Assembly: GCF_026914265.1 (NCBI RefSeq)
Contig: NC_069131.1
Span: forward strand, 6,657,001-6,721,000
DNA from: Mya arenaria
Taxonomy: Eukaryota; Mollusca; Bivalvia; Myida; Myidae
Direction of reading: 5' to 3'
DNA length: 64,000 nt
This document shows positions 1-12,279 of the stretch, piece by piece. Under the pieces are notes generated by a model. It saw nothing but the letters and a program-made list of their open reading frames with translations, ran no database searches and had not been told where the DNA came from. The position numbers and the translations under genes are program-made. Within the stretch, counting starts at the first letter, position 1. Each line of letters begins with the position of its first letter.

Positions 1-3000
1 AGTATACCTTACCACCCGTCCAGGAGGCGCTATGGTCTAGGTTGCAGGAGACTACCTCACCACCCGTCCAGGAGGCACTATGGTCTAGGTTGCAGAAGTA
101 TACCTTACCACCCATCCAGGAGGCGCCATGGTGTAGGTAACAGGAGTATACCTTACTACCCGTCCAGGAGGCGCCATGGTCTAGGTTGCAGGAGTATACC
201 TTACCACCGTCCAGGAGGCGCTATGGTCTAGGCTGCAGGAGTATACCTCACCACCCGTCCAGGAGGCGCTATGGTCTAGGTTGCAGGAGTATACCTTACC
301 ACCCGTCCAGGAGGCGCTATGGTGTAGGTTGCAGGAGACTACCTCACCACCCGTCCAGGAGGCGCTATGGTCTAGGTGGCAGAAGTATACCTTATCACCC
401 ATCCAAGAGGGGCCATAATACAGGTTGCTAGAGTATACTTTACCAACCGTCCAGGAGGCGCTATGGTCTAGGTTGCAGGAGTATACCTTACCACCCGTCC
501 AGGAGGCGCCATGGTCTAGGTTGCAGGAGTATACCTTACCACCCGTCCAGGAGGCGCTATGGTCTAGGTCGCAGAAGTATACCTTACCACCCATCCAGGA
601 GGCGCCATGGTCTAGGCTGCATGAGTATACCTTACCACCCGTCCAGGAGGCGCCATGGTCTAGGTCGCAGAAGTATACCTAACCACCTGTCCAGGAGGCG
701 CTATGGTCTAGGCTGCAGGAGTATACCTTACCACCCGTCCAGGAGGCGCCATGGTCTAGGCTGCAGGAGTATACCTTACCACCCGTCCAGGAGGCGCCAT
801 GGTCTAGGCTGCATGAGTATACCTTACCACCCGTCCAGGAGGCGCTATGGTCTAGGTCGCAGAAGTATACCTAACCACCTGTCCAGGAGGCGCTATGGTC
901 TAGGCTGCAGGAGTATACCTTACCACCCGTCCAGGAGGCGCCATGGTCTAGGCTGCAGGAGTATACCTTACCACCCGTCCAGGAGGCGCCATGGTCTAGG
1001 CTGCATGAGTATACCTTACCACCCGTCCAGGAGGCGCCATGGTCTAGGCTGCAGGAGTATACCTTACCACCTGTCCAGGAGGCGCCATGGTCTAGGCTGC
1101 ATGAGTATACCTTACCACCTGTCCATGAGGCGCTATGGTCTAGGTTGCAGGAGTATACCTTACCACCCGTCCAGGAGGCGCCATGGTCTAGGCTGCAGGA
1201 GTATACCTTACCACCCATCCAGGAGGCGCCATTGTCTAGGCTGCAGGAGTATACCTTACCACCCGTCCAGGAGGCGCCATGGTCTAGGCTGCAGGAGTAT
1301 ACCTTACCACCCATCCAGGAGGCGCCATTGTCTAGGCTGCAGGAGTATACCTTACCACCCGTCCAGGAGGCGCCATTGTCTAGGCTGCTGGAGTATACCT
1401 TACCACCCGTCCAGGAGGTGCCATGGTCTAGGTTGCAGGAGTATACCTTACCACCCGTCCAGGAGGCGCCATGGTCTAGGTTGCGGGAGTATACCTTACC
1501 ACCCGTCCAGGAGGCGCCATTGTCTAGGTTGCGGGAGTATACCTTACCACCCGTCCAGGAGGTGCCATGGTCTAGGTTGCAGGAGTATACCTTACCACCT
1601 GTCCAAGAGGCGCCATGGTGTAGGTTGCAGGTGTATACCTTACCACCCATCCAGGAGGCGCCATTGTGTAGGCTGCTGGAGTATACCTTACCACCCGTCC
1701 AGGAGGTGCCATGGTCTAGGTTGCAGGAGTATACCTTACCACCCGTCCAGGAGGCGCTATGGTCTAGGTCGCAGAAGTATACCTTACCACCCATCCAGGA
1801 GGCGCCGTGGTGTAGGTTGCAGGAGTATACCTTACCACCCGTCCAGGAGGCGCTATGGTCTAGGTCGCAGAAGTATACCTTACCACCTGTCCAAGAGGCG
1901 CCATGGTGTAGGTTGCTGGAGTATACCTTACCACCCGTCCAGGAGGCGCCATTGTCTAGGCTGCTGGAGTATACCTTACCACCCGTCCAGGAGGTGCCAT
2001 GGTCTAGGTTGCAGGAGTATACCTTACCACCCGTCCAGGAGGCGCTATGGTCTAGGTTGCGGGAGTATACCTTACCACCCGTCCAGGAGGCGCCATTGTC
2101 TAGGTTGCGGGAGTATACCTTACCACCCGTCCAGGAGGTGCCATGGTCTAGGTTGCAGGAGTATACCTTACCACCCGTCCAGGAGGCGCCATGGTCTAGG
2201 TTGCAGGAGTATACCTTACCACCCGTCCAGGAGGCGCTATGGTCTAGGTCGCAGAAGTATACCTTACCACCCATCCAGGAGGCGCCGTGGTGTAGGTTAC
2301 AGGAATATACCTGACCACCCGTCCAGGAGGCGCTATGGTCTAGGTTGCAGAAGTATACCTTACCACCCATCCAGGAGGCGCCATGGTGTAGGTTACTGGA
2401 GTATACCTTACCACCCATCCAGGAGGCGCCGTGGTGTAGGTTACAGGAGTATACCTTACCACCCGTCCAGGAGGCGCCATGGTCTAGGCTGCATGAGTAT
2501 ACCTTACCACCCATCCAGGAGGCGCCATGGTCTAGGTTGTAGGAGTATACCTTACCACCCGTCCAGGAGGCGCCATGGTGTAGGTTGCAGGAGTATACCT
2601 TACCACCCATCCAGGAGGCGTCATGGTCTAGGTTGTAGGAGTATACCTTACCACCCGTCCAGGAGGCGCCATGGTGTAGGTTGCAGGAGTATACCTTACC
2701 ACCCATCCAGGAGGCGCTATGGTCTAGGTTGCAGAAGTTTACCTTACCACCCATCCAGGAGGCGACATGGTGTAGGTTGCGGGAGTATACCTCACCACCC
2801 GTCCAGGAGGCGCTATGGTCTAGGTTGCAAAAGTATACCTTACCATCCATCCAGGTGGCGCTATGGTCTAGGTTGCAGAAGTATACCTTACCACCCATCC
2901 AGGAGGCGCCATGGTGTAGGTTACAGGAGTATACCTCACCACCCGTCCAGGAGGCGCTATGGTCTAGGTTGCAGAAGTATACCTTACCACCCATCCAGGA

Positions 3001-4600
3001 GGCGCCATGGTGTAGGTTACAGGAGTATACCTTACCACCCATCCAGGAGGCGCCATGGTCTAGGTTGCAGAAGTATACCTTACCACCCATCCAGGAGGCG
3101 CCATGGTCTAGGTTGCAGAAGTATACCTTACCACCCATCCAGGAGGCGCCATGGTGTAGGTTGCAGGTGTATACCTTACCACCCATCCAGGAGGCGCCAT
3201 GGTCTAGGTTGCTGGAGTTTACCTTACCACCCGTCCAGGAGGCGCCATGGTCTAGGTTGCAGAAGTATACCTTACCACCCATCCAGGAGGCGCCATGGTC
3301 TAGATTGCAGAAGTATACCTTACCACCCATCTAGGAGGCGCCATGGTGTAGGTTGCTGGAGTATACCTTACCACCCGTCCAGGAGGCGCCATGGGCTAGG
3401 TTGCAGGAGTATACCTTACCACCCCTCCAGGAGGCGCGATGGTCTAGGTTACAGGTGTATACCTTACCACCCGTCCAGGAGGCGCATGGCCTTGGTTGCA
3501 GGAGTCTCACCCCTGCAGGAGGCGCGATGGTCTAGGTTACAGGAGTATACCTTACCACCCGTCCAGGAGGCGCAATGGTCAAGATTGCTGGAGTATACCT
3601 TACAACACGTCCAGGAGGCGCCATGGTCGCAGAAGTATAACGTACCACCAGTCCAGGAAACGCCATGGTCAAGATTGCTGGAGTGTACCTTACCACCCGT
3701 CCAGGAAGCGCCATGGTCAAGATTGCTGGAGTGTACCTTACCACCCGTCCAGGAAGCGCCATGGTCAAGATTGCTGGATTGTACCTTACCACCCGTCCAG
3801 GAGACGCCATGGTCTAGGTTGCTGGAGTGTACCTTGCCACCCGTCCAGGAAGCACCAGGATCAAGATTGCTGGAGTGTACCTTACCACCCGTCCAGGAGG
3901 CGTCATAGTCTAGATTGCAGGAGTATACCTTACCACCCGTCCAGGAAGCGCCATGGTCAAGATTGCCGGAGTATACCTTACCACCCGTCCAGGAGGCGCC
4001 ATGGTCTAGACTGCATGAGTATACCTTACCACCCGTCCAAGAGGCGCTATGGTCTAGGTTGCAGGAGTATACCTTACCACCCGTCCATGAAGCGACATGG
4101 TAAAGATTGCTGGAGTTTACCTTACCACCTGTCCAGGAAGCGCCATGGTCAAGATTGCTGGAGTGTACCTTACCACCCGCCCAGGAGGCGCTATGGTGTA
4201 AGGTTGCAGGTGTATCTTACCACCCGTGTAGAAGGCGCCATGACCTTAGGTTGCGTGGGATAACTTACCACCCGACCAGGAGGTGGTATGGTGTAGGTTA
4301 CAGGAGTATACCTTACCATCCGTCCAAGAGGCGCCATGGTCTAGGTTGCTGGAGTATACCTTTCCACCCGTCTAGGAGGCGCCATTGTCTAGGCAGCAGA
4401 AGTGTACCTTACAACCCGTGCTGGAGGCACCAGTGTCTATGCTTCATGGGTATACCTTACCACCTTTCCTGGTGGCGCCATTGTCTAGACTGCAGGTGTA
4501 TGACCACCCGTCTAGGAGGGGCAATGATCTAAGCTTGCAGGAGTTTGCTTTACCACCCGTCCAGGCGGCACCGTGGTCTAGGTTGCAGGAGTATACCTCT
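1..4600. repeat. 48-bp minisatellite array, about 95 copies
   Basis: A near-continuous tandem array of a 48-bp unit (core GTATACCTTACCACC, then a CCAGGAGGC block, CATGGTCTAGG and TTGCAG). It is already running at base 1, so the left edge is outside the window. Units differ at a few fixed positions (C/T before ATGG, C/G in TCTAGG or TGTAGG, G/A in CGTCC or CATCC). Copies past about 3,480 are more diverged and carry indels, as expected at an ageing array edge. Because 48 is divisible by 3 and the unit lacks stops, long open frames appear in two + frames and one - frame. I see no start context, intron or codon-position bias that would favour any of them being real. Confidence 0.95.
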
Positions 4601-5155
4601 TATAATAGGTATATGTAACACTTGTGATATAAATTGCAAAATAGAATTGCCTTGCACGAAAATATTATTTTTGATATGATACTTCGCAATAAACAGGCCT
4701 AATTGCTATGACATTTTGCAATGGAACCTCTGACAATTTGAATAAAAAAGGAGTCTGTGTTTGCCTATCTTCTAATCCCACGGTTTATGACGAATACAAG
4801 ATATCAAATGCTTAAGCTCAGGATGTCATATTTTACAATCCATAAAATATGGTCTTGACGTTCATTTAAGTTAAAATTAGTTCATTCATGTGTATTGCAT
4901 AACAAAATAATAACAACTTGAGAACATATCTGACTAAATAAGAATGATACAAATATATGCATACACAATCATATTAACTATATAACGTGGACATGTAATT
5001 AGATAAGATATATATATAGAGAAAACCAAACTGTTACTTCCTAAATTAAGCCATATTATTCGAATTTGTAGACCATTTTGAATAAAAAATAACTAGTCAA
5101 AACAAGACAACGGTCTTCCACCGGCTGAGTGACTGATTTTCGCATGTCGTGAATT
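4601..5155. other. AT-rich intergenic stretch with a duplicated block
   Basis: No gene seen. The part around 4,660-4,850 resembles 27,220-27,600 by eye (shared segments such as GACATTTTGCAATGGAA against GGCATTTTGCAACGAAA, then GTATCTTCTAATC-like and GATGTCAAATGC-like pieces). It therefore looks like an outer part of the segmental duplication unit that carries the gene family. Confidence 0.5.
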
Positions 5156-5489
5156 TAGCACCGCAGCACCGTATCACCGTATCACCACGGCCACGGTGCT
5201 AGCACCGGATATTCTGACATTGTTAAAAATGTATATATAATTATGACATTCATGTCACAGCGATATTCGAATTACCTGGGGTTAAGGCAAGGCTACGTGA
5301 AATTTGGACATAAAGTCTGCTACTTTTGCTCGTTTGTACCACTTGTATACTTGCTTGCTATGGAATAAAAACCTTGAAATGTGAAAGTAGACAACGACCA
5401 CCAATACCACAATGTAACCTAAGTGCTCGCACCGTGGCCGCGTTGAAAGCACCGCGCTATCACCGTGGCGATGCGATGATTCGGTGCTA
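5156..5489. mobile_element. MITE-like element with CACCG-rich inverted ends
   Basis: The left end (TAGCACCGCAGCACCG, then ATCACCG and GGCCACGGTGC) is mirrored at the right end by GCACCGTGGCC, CTATCACCGTGGCG and CGGTGCTA, giving imperfect terminal inverted repeats about 50 bp long. The interior has no transposase-like open frame. It reads as a non-autonomous DNA transposon or foldback element. No clear target-site duplication could be picked out. Confidence 0.45.
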
Positions 5490-5860
5490 ACTACACATGA
5501 TTCTCGCATTGTTTGCGAGCCAATCTATTTAAAGCATCGTCCTTTGCTATTTTAATTGGTCTTCAATTCAAGGATTGCTACCCAAAGTGGACCGGTATTC
5601 ATTAAACAACCCAATTATTTTCTTATCTTTAGCCGATAAGCCTTATATTGTTAAGTCTTAATTAAAGAAAGTAAACGTGAAATATGTTTATTACATAAAC
5701 AATATGGAAATGAAGTACTTTGTTAGTAGATAGTATCTATTCATTTAATCATATTACCAGTAAGATACTTAGCTATGAGAAGGGAATTAACTTAGAAAAA
5801 TAATGAAATAAAAATTACCGGCCCTGGTCATAGGTAGCAATATCGGTCAAGGGTTGTAAA
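5490..5860. other. AT-rich intergenic DNA, nothing recognised
   Basis: No gene, repeat array or RNA structure could be supported here. Confidence 0.5.
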
Positions 5861-6780
5861 ACATTGGACAATCGGGTACTCGAAAGTGAATGTCTTGCAG
5901 GCACGACATTGGACATTCAAAATGAGAGTCGTGCTGACACGACATTGGCCATTCAAAACTGAATGTCTATCACATTGTACATTCAAAAACGAATGGAAAA
6001 CACGATAGCATGACACTGGACAATGGACATTCAGAAGATGTCGTGCTGGCATGACATTGGACAAGGAACATTCAGAAAATGTCATGCTGGCATGACATTG
6101 GACAAGGAACATTCAGAAAATGTCGTGCTGGCATGGCATTGGACAAAGAACATTCAGAAAATGTCGAGCTGTCATGGCATTGGACATCAAAAAAAGAATG
6201 ACAACATTCAACAATCATGCTAGCACGAACTCGGACATTCAAAAATTGATAAAAAAAATCTTTCTTCCAGCACGTGCATTTTTACATGTCCAATATCTTA
6301 TCCCCTGCTAGCCAGACATTTCTTTTTCAATGTTCAAGTTGAATGCACAACTTTCATTCAGAAATATCTAATGTCAACGTTCGTGTCAGTATGACATTCG
6401 GCTTTGAATGTCGAATGTTATGCCAGTTTGAATGTCAATTGTCCAATGTCGTGCCAGCAAGACATTTTTGTTATAAGCCTAATGTCCAATGTTGTCTTTC
6501 TAAATCTCTTATGTCCAATGTAGTGCCAGCACGACTTATATTTTTGCATGTCCAGTGTCCAATGTCGTGCCAGCACGACTTTCATTTTTGAATATCTGAT
6601 GGACAATGTCGTACCAGCACGACATTCAGCTTGAATTTCCATTGTTCTTTGTCGTGCCAGCACGGTATTTATTTCTGAATGACGAATTTCAAATGTTGTA
6701 CAAGCACGACTTTCGCTTTTAAATGTCCAATGTCGTGCCAGCACATTCTTTTTAAATTGTCGAATGTCCAATGTCTTATG
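5861..6780. repeat. Two opposed arrays of a palindrome-bearing repeat
   Basis: From about 5,861 to 6,240 a unit of roughly 41 bp (ACATTCAGAAAATGTCGTGC, then TGGCATGACATTGGACAA) repeats in one direction. From about 6,390 to 6,780 the same motifs run in the opposite direction (AATGTCCAATGTCGTGCCAG, then CACGAC) with longer, looser spacing. Most right-hand units contain the near-perfect palindrome GTCGTGCCAGCACGAC. The short ORFs in both strands here are repeat translations. Confidence 0.8.
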
Positions 6781-7237
6781 TTGAGTTATCTTCACATATC
6801 TATTATAGGCATTATTTGTCACCATCCATCAATTACGATTATCGTATGCATGGCTACTAAGATTGCACCTGTAGTTCTACTCGCGATGATAAGTAGATGT
6901 TTTACTGCTTCTCTTGTGCCCTCAGCTTGGTTTAAACAAACTCTTTAAAATCAATAAAAAATGTTTAATTTACAGAGTTTGAGCATAAAGAAAAGCTTTA
7001 GTTTAACAGGTTTTCATGAACGAAAGGACAATATATATACTGAGAAGGCAGCTTTGATGCTGATACTTAATATCACTTCGGTCACTCTCTTTATACTGGT
7101 GTAATTTGTTGCATATTCCTTTCTTTGGAAATTAGTTGAAGGGTAAATACGACATGAAGGGATATATACCCGCTGTCCTTAATTTCTTCCTAATTTAGAT
7201 GTTCTCAAATAAAGTGAGTGTTTATAAATGTATTTAG
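6781..7237. other. Intergenic DNA, nothing recognised
   Basis: No supported feature between the hairpin arrays and the GT microsatellite. Confidence 0.5.
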
Positions 7238-7302
7238 TGTGTGTGTGTGTGTGTGCGTGTGCGTGTGCGTGTGCGTGGGCGTGTGTGCGTGTGTGCGTGT
7301 GT
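7238..7302. repeat. (GT)n microsatellite with GC interruptions
   Basis: An alternating GT tract interrupted by GTGCGT steps over about 65 bp. Alternating purine-pyrimidine DNA of this type can adopt Z-form. Confidence 0.9.
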
Positions 7303-8089
7303 TATACCGAGCCTGCTTGTATAAATACACTAACTGCTTTCACGCACAGGTATAATTATAACAGTTTTGCACTGCGTGTCAATGGACATATTTCGTAACA
7401 AGCTGGTGGTGTAACCCCACACCCAGGAATTTAAATTGTAACCATGATCACGTAAACCTATACGAAACCAACGTTCCAAAATACAAATAAAGAAGTTTTG
7501 AACGATTAAAATTATGCTAATTTAAATTGATAAATGTTTTCATGGTAAAGTGTCACCAGGATACCCATTGGTACCATAATGAAAGTGACATTCATTTTCA
7601 TTGTAGTAAACATCAAAATTTAATGTCATATATGTATTACTTTTGAGTTGTATGCACAGCTTAAATACATATTTACTGAATTCAAACTAAAAATATAATG
7701 TAATGTAATGTTTCAGTCTATTCTTAGATTTAGAAGGTAATTTGATTTTACGTAGTATGAACTGATTTATTGAACAGCGATTGTGAAAAAATAAATCAGT
7801 CTCGTTTGCACGATGTTATGCGAGAGTGTGGCCTTTTGATGTGGGGGGATCCGAAGTTACCCGAAGGAAACCCACTTGTCCGGTTTGATAACCACAAACG
7901 AAACTCACGTGCAACCGGACATCGAATTAACCCGGAACTCCTTGGAGAGAACTGAGAGTACTTACCTCTGCACTTACCTTACAGCCGGATTTCTCGACAG
8001 TCGCCTCTTAAAAATAATGCATAACACAAACCATATAGTACGGATGTTTAAGGCGAATATTCCTCAACGTTTAAGTTATGAAAAAAGGA
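7303..8089. other. Intergenic DNA with a possible dispersed repeat
   Basis: Around 7,830-7,950 the sequence (ACCCACTTGTCCGGTTTG, then ACCACAAACGAAACTCACG) reads like a dispersed repeat fragment rather than a gene. The 61-aa and 103-aa open frames through it are short, overlap each other, and match nothing I recognise. Confidence 0.35.
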
Positions 8090-8450
8090 CCAAGATGAAT
8101 CTGATTATCTACGCAAAAACATGCATTTCAAATCACATTGTGTCAGCAAACAAATGTTGCAAAACAGGTTTCTCGAGTTTCAGGTGAAGCAAACCATCCA
8201 AATTCAATCATTGCACTAGATGCTGATGTAATATTATAATATTTAACAAATTGGTTTAAACGTGGCATAAACCAAGACAAATATAGTTTGCACAGCCAGT
8301 GATTATCATCTGTCCTGTCACAAAAACAACTCGCGCAGTTAAAGGAACATACTCACTATTATTGAGCTATTGAAACTGACCTCACAAACATACATAATTG
8401 GCAGAATAACACGACAAGAGTCTAATTTGAATGTGATTGTTTTCTTTGTA
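8090..8450 (+). other. Duplicated upstream block U, copy of unit A
   Basis: This block recurs upstream of genes B (28,450-28,760) and C (42,790-42,960) and at 61,265-61,345. Shared landmarks are ATGTTGCAAAACAGGTTT with GTTTCAGG just after it, ACAACTCGC.CAGTTAAAGGA, and TTAAAGGAACAT...CACTATTATT. It marks the 5' end region of each gene-family duplication unit. No coding content is seen. Confidence 0.6.
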
Positions 8451-8696
8451 TTACTGTTTTGCGGAATTGAAATAGCCCGTGGCTCAACGAGCCTACAAGT
8501 CTACAAGTCTAAGATTTATGAAAATGAAAATGAAATTAAATATCAAAGCTCGAAATAATGGTATTTATAATAAGCTAGCTAATCAAAAACAAAAGAGAAG
8601 GTAAACAGCTCACTTTTAACACTCATTTTCAGACAGTCAGCATCCATGCAAAAAAATCAATGTCTAGAGGCAGGTTAAATAAGTGGATCTACAGGT

Positions 8697-9672
8697 ACCG
8701 ACCGCGCACTCCACTAATAGACGCTGATACAGTGAGTCGAAATACAGATAATGACCGCGCACTCCAATAATAAACGCTGATACAGTGAGTGCAAATACAA
8801 ATAATAACCGCGCACTCCACTAATAGACGCTGGTACAGTGAGTGGAAATACAGATAATGACCGCGCACTCCCCTAATAGACGCTGATATAGTGAGTGGAA
8901 ATACAGATAATAACAGCGCACTCCCCTAATAGACGCTGATACAGTGAGGGGAAATGCAAATAATAACCGAGCTTTCCACTTATAGACGCTGGCACAGTGA
9001 GTGGAAATACAAATAATAACCACGCTCTCCACTTATGGCCGCTGGTACAGTGACTGAAATGACCGATAATGACCGCGCACTCCACTTATGGCCGCTGGTA
9101 CAGTGACTGAAATGACCGATAATGACCGCGCACTCCACTTATGGCCGCTGGTACAGTGAGTGAAAATACCAATAATGACCTTGCACTCTCTCTACTTATG
9201 GCCGCTGATACAGTGAGTGGAAATACCGATATTGACCGCAAACCCAACTTATAGACGCGGATACAGTGAGTGGAAGTACAGATAATGACCGCGCACTCCA
9301 CTAATAGACGCTGATACAGTTAGTGGAAATACCGATAATGACCGCGCACTGCCCTAATAGACGCTGATACAGTGAGTGGAAATACCGATAATGACCGTGC
9401 ACTCCCCTTATAAACGCTGATACAGTGAGTGGAAATACCGATACCGACCGCCCACTCCCCTAATAGACGCTGATACAGTGAGTGGAAATACCGATAATGA
9501 CCGCGCACTCCCCTAATAGACGCTGATACATTTAGTGAAAATACAGATAATGACCGCGCACTCCACTAATAAACGCTGACACTTTGAGTGTAAATACCGA
9601 TAACGACCGCGCAATCCACTAATAGACGCTGATACAGTGAGTGGAAATACAGAAATTGACCGCGCTCTCCAC
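8697..9672. repeat. 53-bp minisatellite array, about 18 copies
   Basis: Tandem unit of about 53 bp containing GACCGCGCACTCC, TAATAGACGCTGATACAG and TGAGTGGAAATAC. Copies vary by scattered substitutions and small indels (TTATGGCCGC variants in the middle third). It sits between block U and the 47-bp array upstream of gene A. The short minus-strand ORFs are repeat translations. Confidence 0.9.
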
Positions 9673-9939
9673 TGTTATGGTCAAGAGTTAAGAGTATGAG
9701 TCAAAATAATATGATTGATTTGGTCTTCCTTTTAAGGTGAATGCCATTTTTAAACGACTTAAGTGTCGTCAGCGGATACTAGTTTGTAAATGTCTTTCCA
9801 ACTACTCAACAAATATATACCCCCACTTGCCATCTTTCCATCGAGAATTATCAGCAAAAGTAAGAACGGTATTAACGTCGATGTTAAAGTGCATTCAGAT
9901 AATGACAACAAAACACACAAAAAAACAAACACAGAATTA
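9673..9939. other. Spacer between two minisatellites
   Basis: About 270 bp of unique-looking sequence. Overlapping ORFs of 64-67 aa occur on both strands and have no supporting features. Confidence 0.4.
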
Positions 9940-11060
9940 AGTCTACGACCCATACATCGTCAAAAATGTAGGTACATGTAACATTTTGTGTACGGCCCAT
10001 TCATCGTCCGAATTGTAGGTACAGGCAACATTTGGTCAACAGCCTTTACATCGCCCAAAGAGTAGGTACATGTAATTTTTGGTTTACTGCCAATACATTA
10101 TCCAAAATGTAGATATAGGCAACATTTTGTCTACGGCTCATACATCGTCCAAAATATTGGTACAGGCAACATGTGGTCTACGGCCAATACATCGTCCAAA
10201 ATGTAGGTACGGACACCATTTGGTCTACGGCCCGTACAACGCCCTTACATCGTCGAAATGTAGGTAGAGGCAACATTTAGTCTTCGACCCATACATCTTC
10301 CAAAATGTGGGTAAATAAAACATTTAGTCTACGGCCCATACATAGTCCAAAGTGTCAGTACAGGCAACATGCGTTCTACGGCCCATACATCGTCAAAATA
10401 ATAGGTAGAGGCAATTTGTCGTCTACAGCCCGTACATCGTCCAAACTATAGGTAAATGCAACATGTGGTCGACGGCCCGTACATAGTCCAAAATGTAGGT
10501 ACAGGCAACAGTAAGTCAACGGCCCATACATCGCCAAAAATGTAGGTACATAAAACATGTAGTCTACAGCCCATACATCGCCCAAAATGTAGGTACATAA
10601 AACATTAAGTCTACGGCCCATACATCGTCCAAAATGTAGATACAGGCAACATGTGGTCTACGGTCCGTACATCGTCCAAAATGTAGGTACAGGCAACAGG
10701 TGGTCTACGGCCCGTACATCGTCCAAAATGTAGGTACAGGCAACAGGTGGTCTACGGTCCGTACATCGTCCAAAATGTAGGTACAGGCAACAGGTGGTCT
10801 ATGACCCGTACATCGTCCAAAATGTAGTTAAAGGCAACATGAGGTCTACTGCCCGTTCATTGTTCAAAATTTAGGTACAGACAACATTTGGTCTACGGTC
10901 CGTACATCGTTCAAAATATAGGTACATGCAAGATTTTGTCAGCAGCTTGTACGTCGTTCATGGTGTAGTTACAGGCAACCTATTGTCTACGACCCGTACT
11001 TTGTCAATGCAATGTAGGTACAGACAACATTTTGTCTATAACTGTGCTTTGTCTACAATG
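9940..11060. repeat. 47-bp minisatellite array, about 23 copies
   Basis: Tandem unit of about 47 bp: GGCCCRTACATCGTCCAAAA, TGTAGGTACAGGCAACA, then a GGTCTAC junction. Copies at 10,620-10,810 are nearly identical and the array degrades toward both ends. Diverged copies of the same unit occur upstream of gene B (28,815-29,300 and 29,723-29,815), so this array belongs to the ancestral duplication unit, between block U and the promoter. Confidence 0.92.
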
Positions 11061-11289
11061 TCCGAAACAAAAAAGAAAATTGTCGAAAACTGACATAAAC
11101 TTGGTATCGATGTGCACAATGCATTGAAACTTACTAACTGAAGTATCACTTAGTTTACAATTAATTTTTTCCGCAGTTTTTTTCGTATTTTTTCATTAAA
11201 AAAGATTACAAGGTATGTCTACCTAGTAGAATTTATTCCTTATGCATGATTGGCTAGTCGATGTTATCACGTGATATTACCAAGTTAGG

Positions 11290-11531
11290 TATATAGCTTA
11301 AATATTCCAACCACTTAGAGAAAGCCTTCGTAGCACAGTGGATACAACACTGGACTGGAATTTTGGCGACACAAGTTTGAACCGGCCTCCGACTCGATTT
11401 TTTTTTACATATTGGTATTTGTTTTACAATTATGATATGAAATAGTAAAATATTTTATTAAATAATTGTACTGAGATTCGTTACAGAAAAAAACTTTTTT
11501 TGGTGCCAATCTGGTGTACAGTCCCTTTAAT
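11290..11531 (+). mobile_element. tRNA-derived SINE-like element
   Basis: The head at 11,324-11,397 has a good RNA polymerase III A box (TAGCACAGTGG) and, about 40 bp on, a B-box-like GTTTGAACC, one mismatch from the GWTCRANNC consensus. A T-run, an AT-rich body and ACAGTCCCTTTAA at the right end follow. The tRNA-like fold is incomplete (the 3' acceptor strand does not pair with the 5' strand), so this is a SINE-like relic and not a working tRNA gene. It lies where the promoter and first exon of gene A would be expected. Confidence 0.45.
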
Positions 11532-12279
11532 CAGACGAACGACTGGGCTTTCGCGCCAAAATACCGCCTGACAGCACAAAGGGCGAACTAGTAAGTCATC
11601 TTGACGAACACCAAATAAACTTTCTCCGCCTGCGGCCTCGCTTCGCTCGCTCCATTTTCTGAAAATATCCAAAATGAACTCTTATCAAATATATAGGCCT
11701 CACACAGCTAGTAAGGTGAATATAGATATCAATTATATTCGGATCAAACGTTTTGTCAGGGCGGTAAAGTAGTCACGAAATACAATTGGAACATTCTAAT
11801 ATATAATAAAAAAGATTGAATAAATTTCTTAATCTATTTAAAGTAAGGTGTGACTTGTTCAAATCTGGGATTGAATATAAAATGATTATATGTGCTTTTT
11901 AAATCGTAGCCTAGGACTGAGGATACATTGCACTGAAGTTAACAATATTAATACGCATATGAAAACTTAGCGACAAGTCCAGTTAGCCTAGAATTTAACC
12001 AATACTATGTTTAAAGGGATGAGGATTAAGGCCAAAAACACCAAACAAAGATCACGGCGCTACAAGACAAAACACATTACACACATATGAAACATTCGCC
12101 ATTGGCTAATATGGGCTTACTGCCTTAACACGATCAGTGACAGCGCGTCCCGGTTTAAAGGAAATGATTATCTTTGATACCCCATACGTGTACATGCAGG
12201 CGTACTTCCACTTTAGGTGAAAACCTTTAATGTTGGCCAGGAGTTTTTTTTCTTCGAATGATGTATACAATACTTAAAC
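11532..12279. other. Region where gene A's exon 1 is expected but not found
   Basis: By comparison with genes B and C, the ATG-only first exon (ATG followed by GTGAGT, preceded by CTGAAGCTGAAACC and GTGGTGAAAAC) should lie between the 47-bp array and about 12,280. I read the stretch for these landmarks and for ATGGTGAGT and found none. Confidence 0.45.

Noticed and set aside
621..3908. 1,095-aa ORF of S-I-P-Y-H-P-S-R-R-R repeats as a gene
   Set aside because: It is one of three frames kept open by a stop-free 48-bp unit. The minus strand is open for 819 aa over the same DNA. There is no start context, intron or codon bias.
8697..11060. CRISPR-like array
   Set aside because: Units are contiguous tandem repeats without unique spacers, in a eukaryotic context with no cas genes.
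11324..11397. Functional tRNA gene
   Set aside because: A and B boxes are present but the acceptor stem does not close and no clear anticodon arm forms. SINE-like relic preferred.
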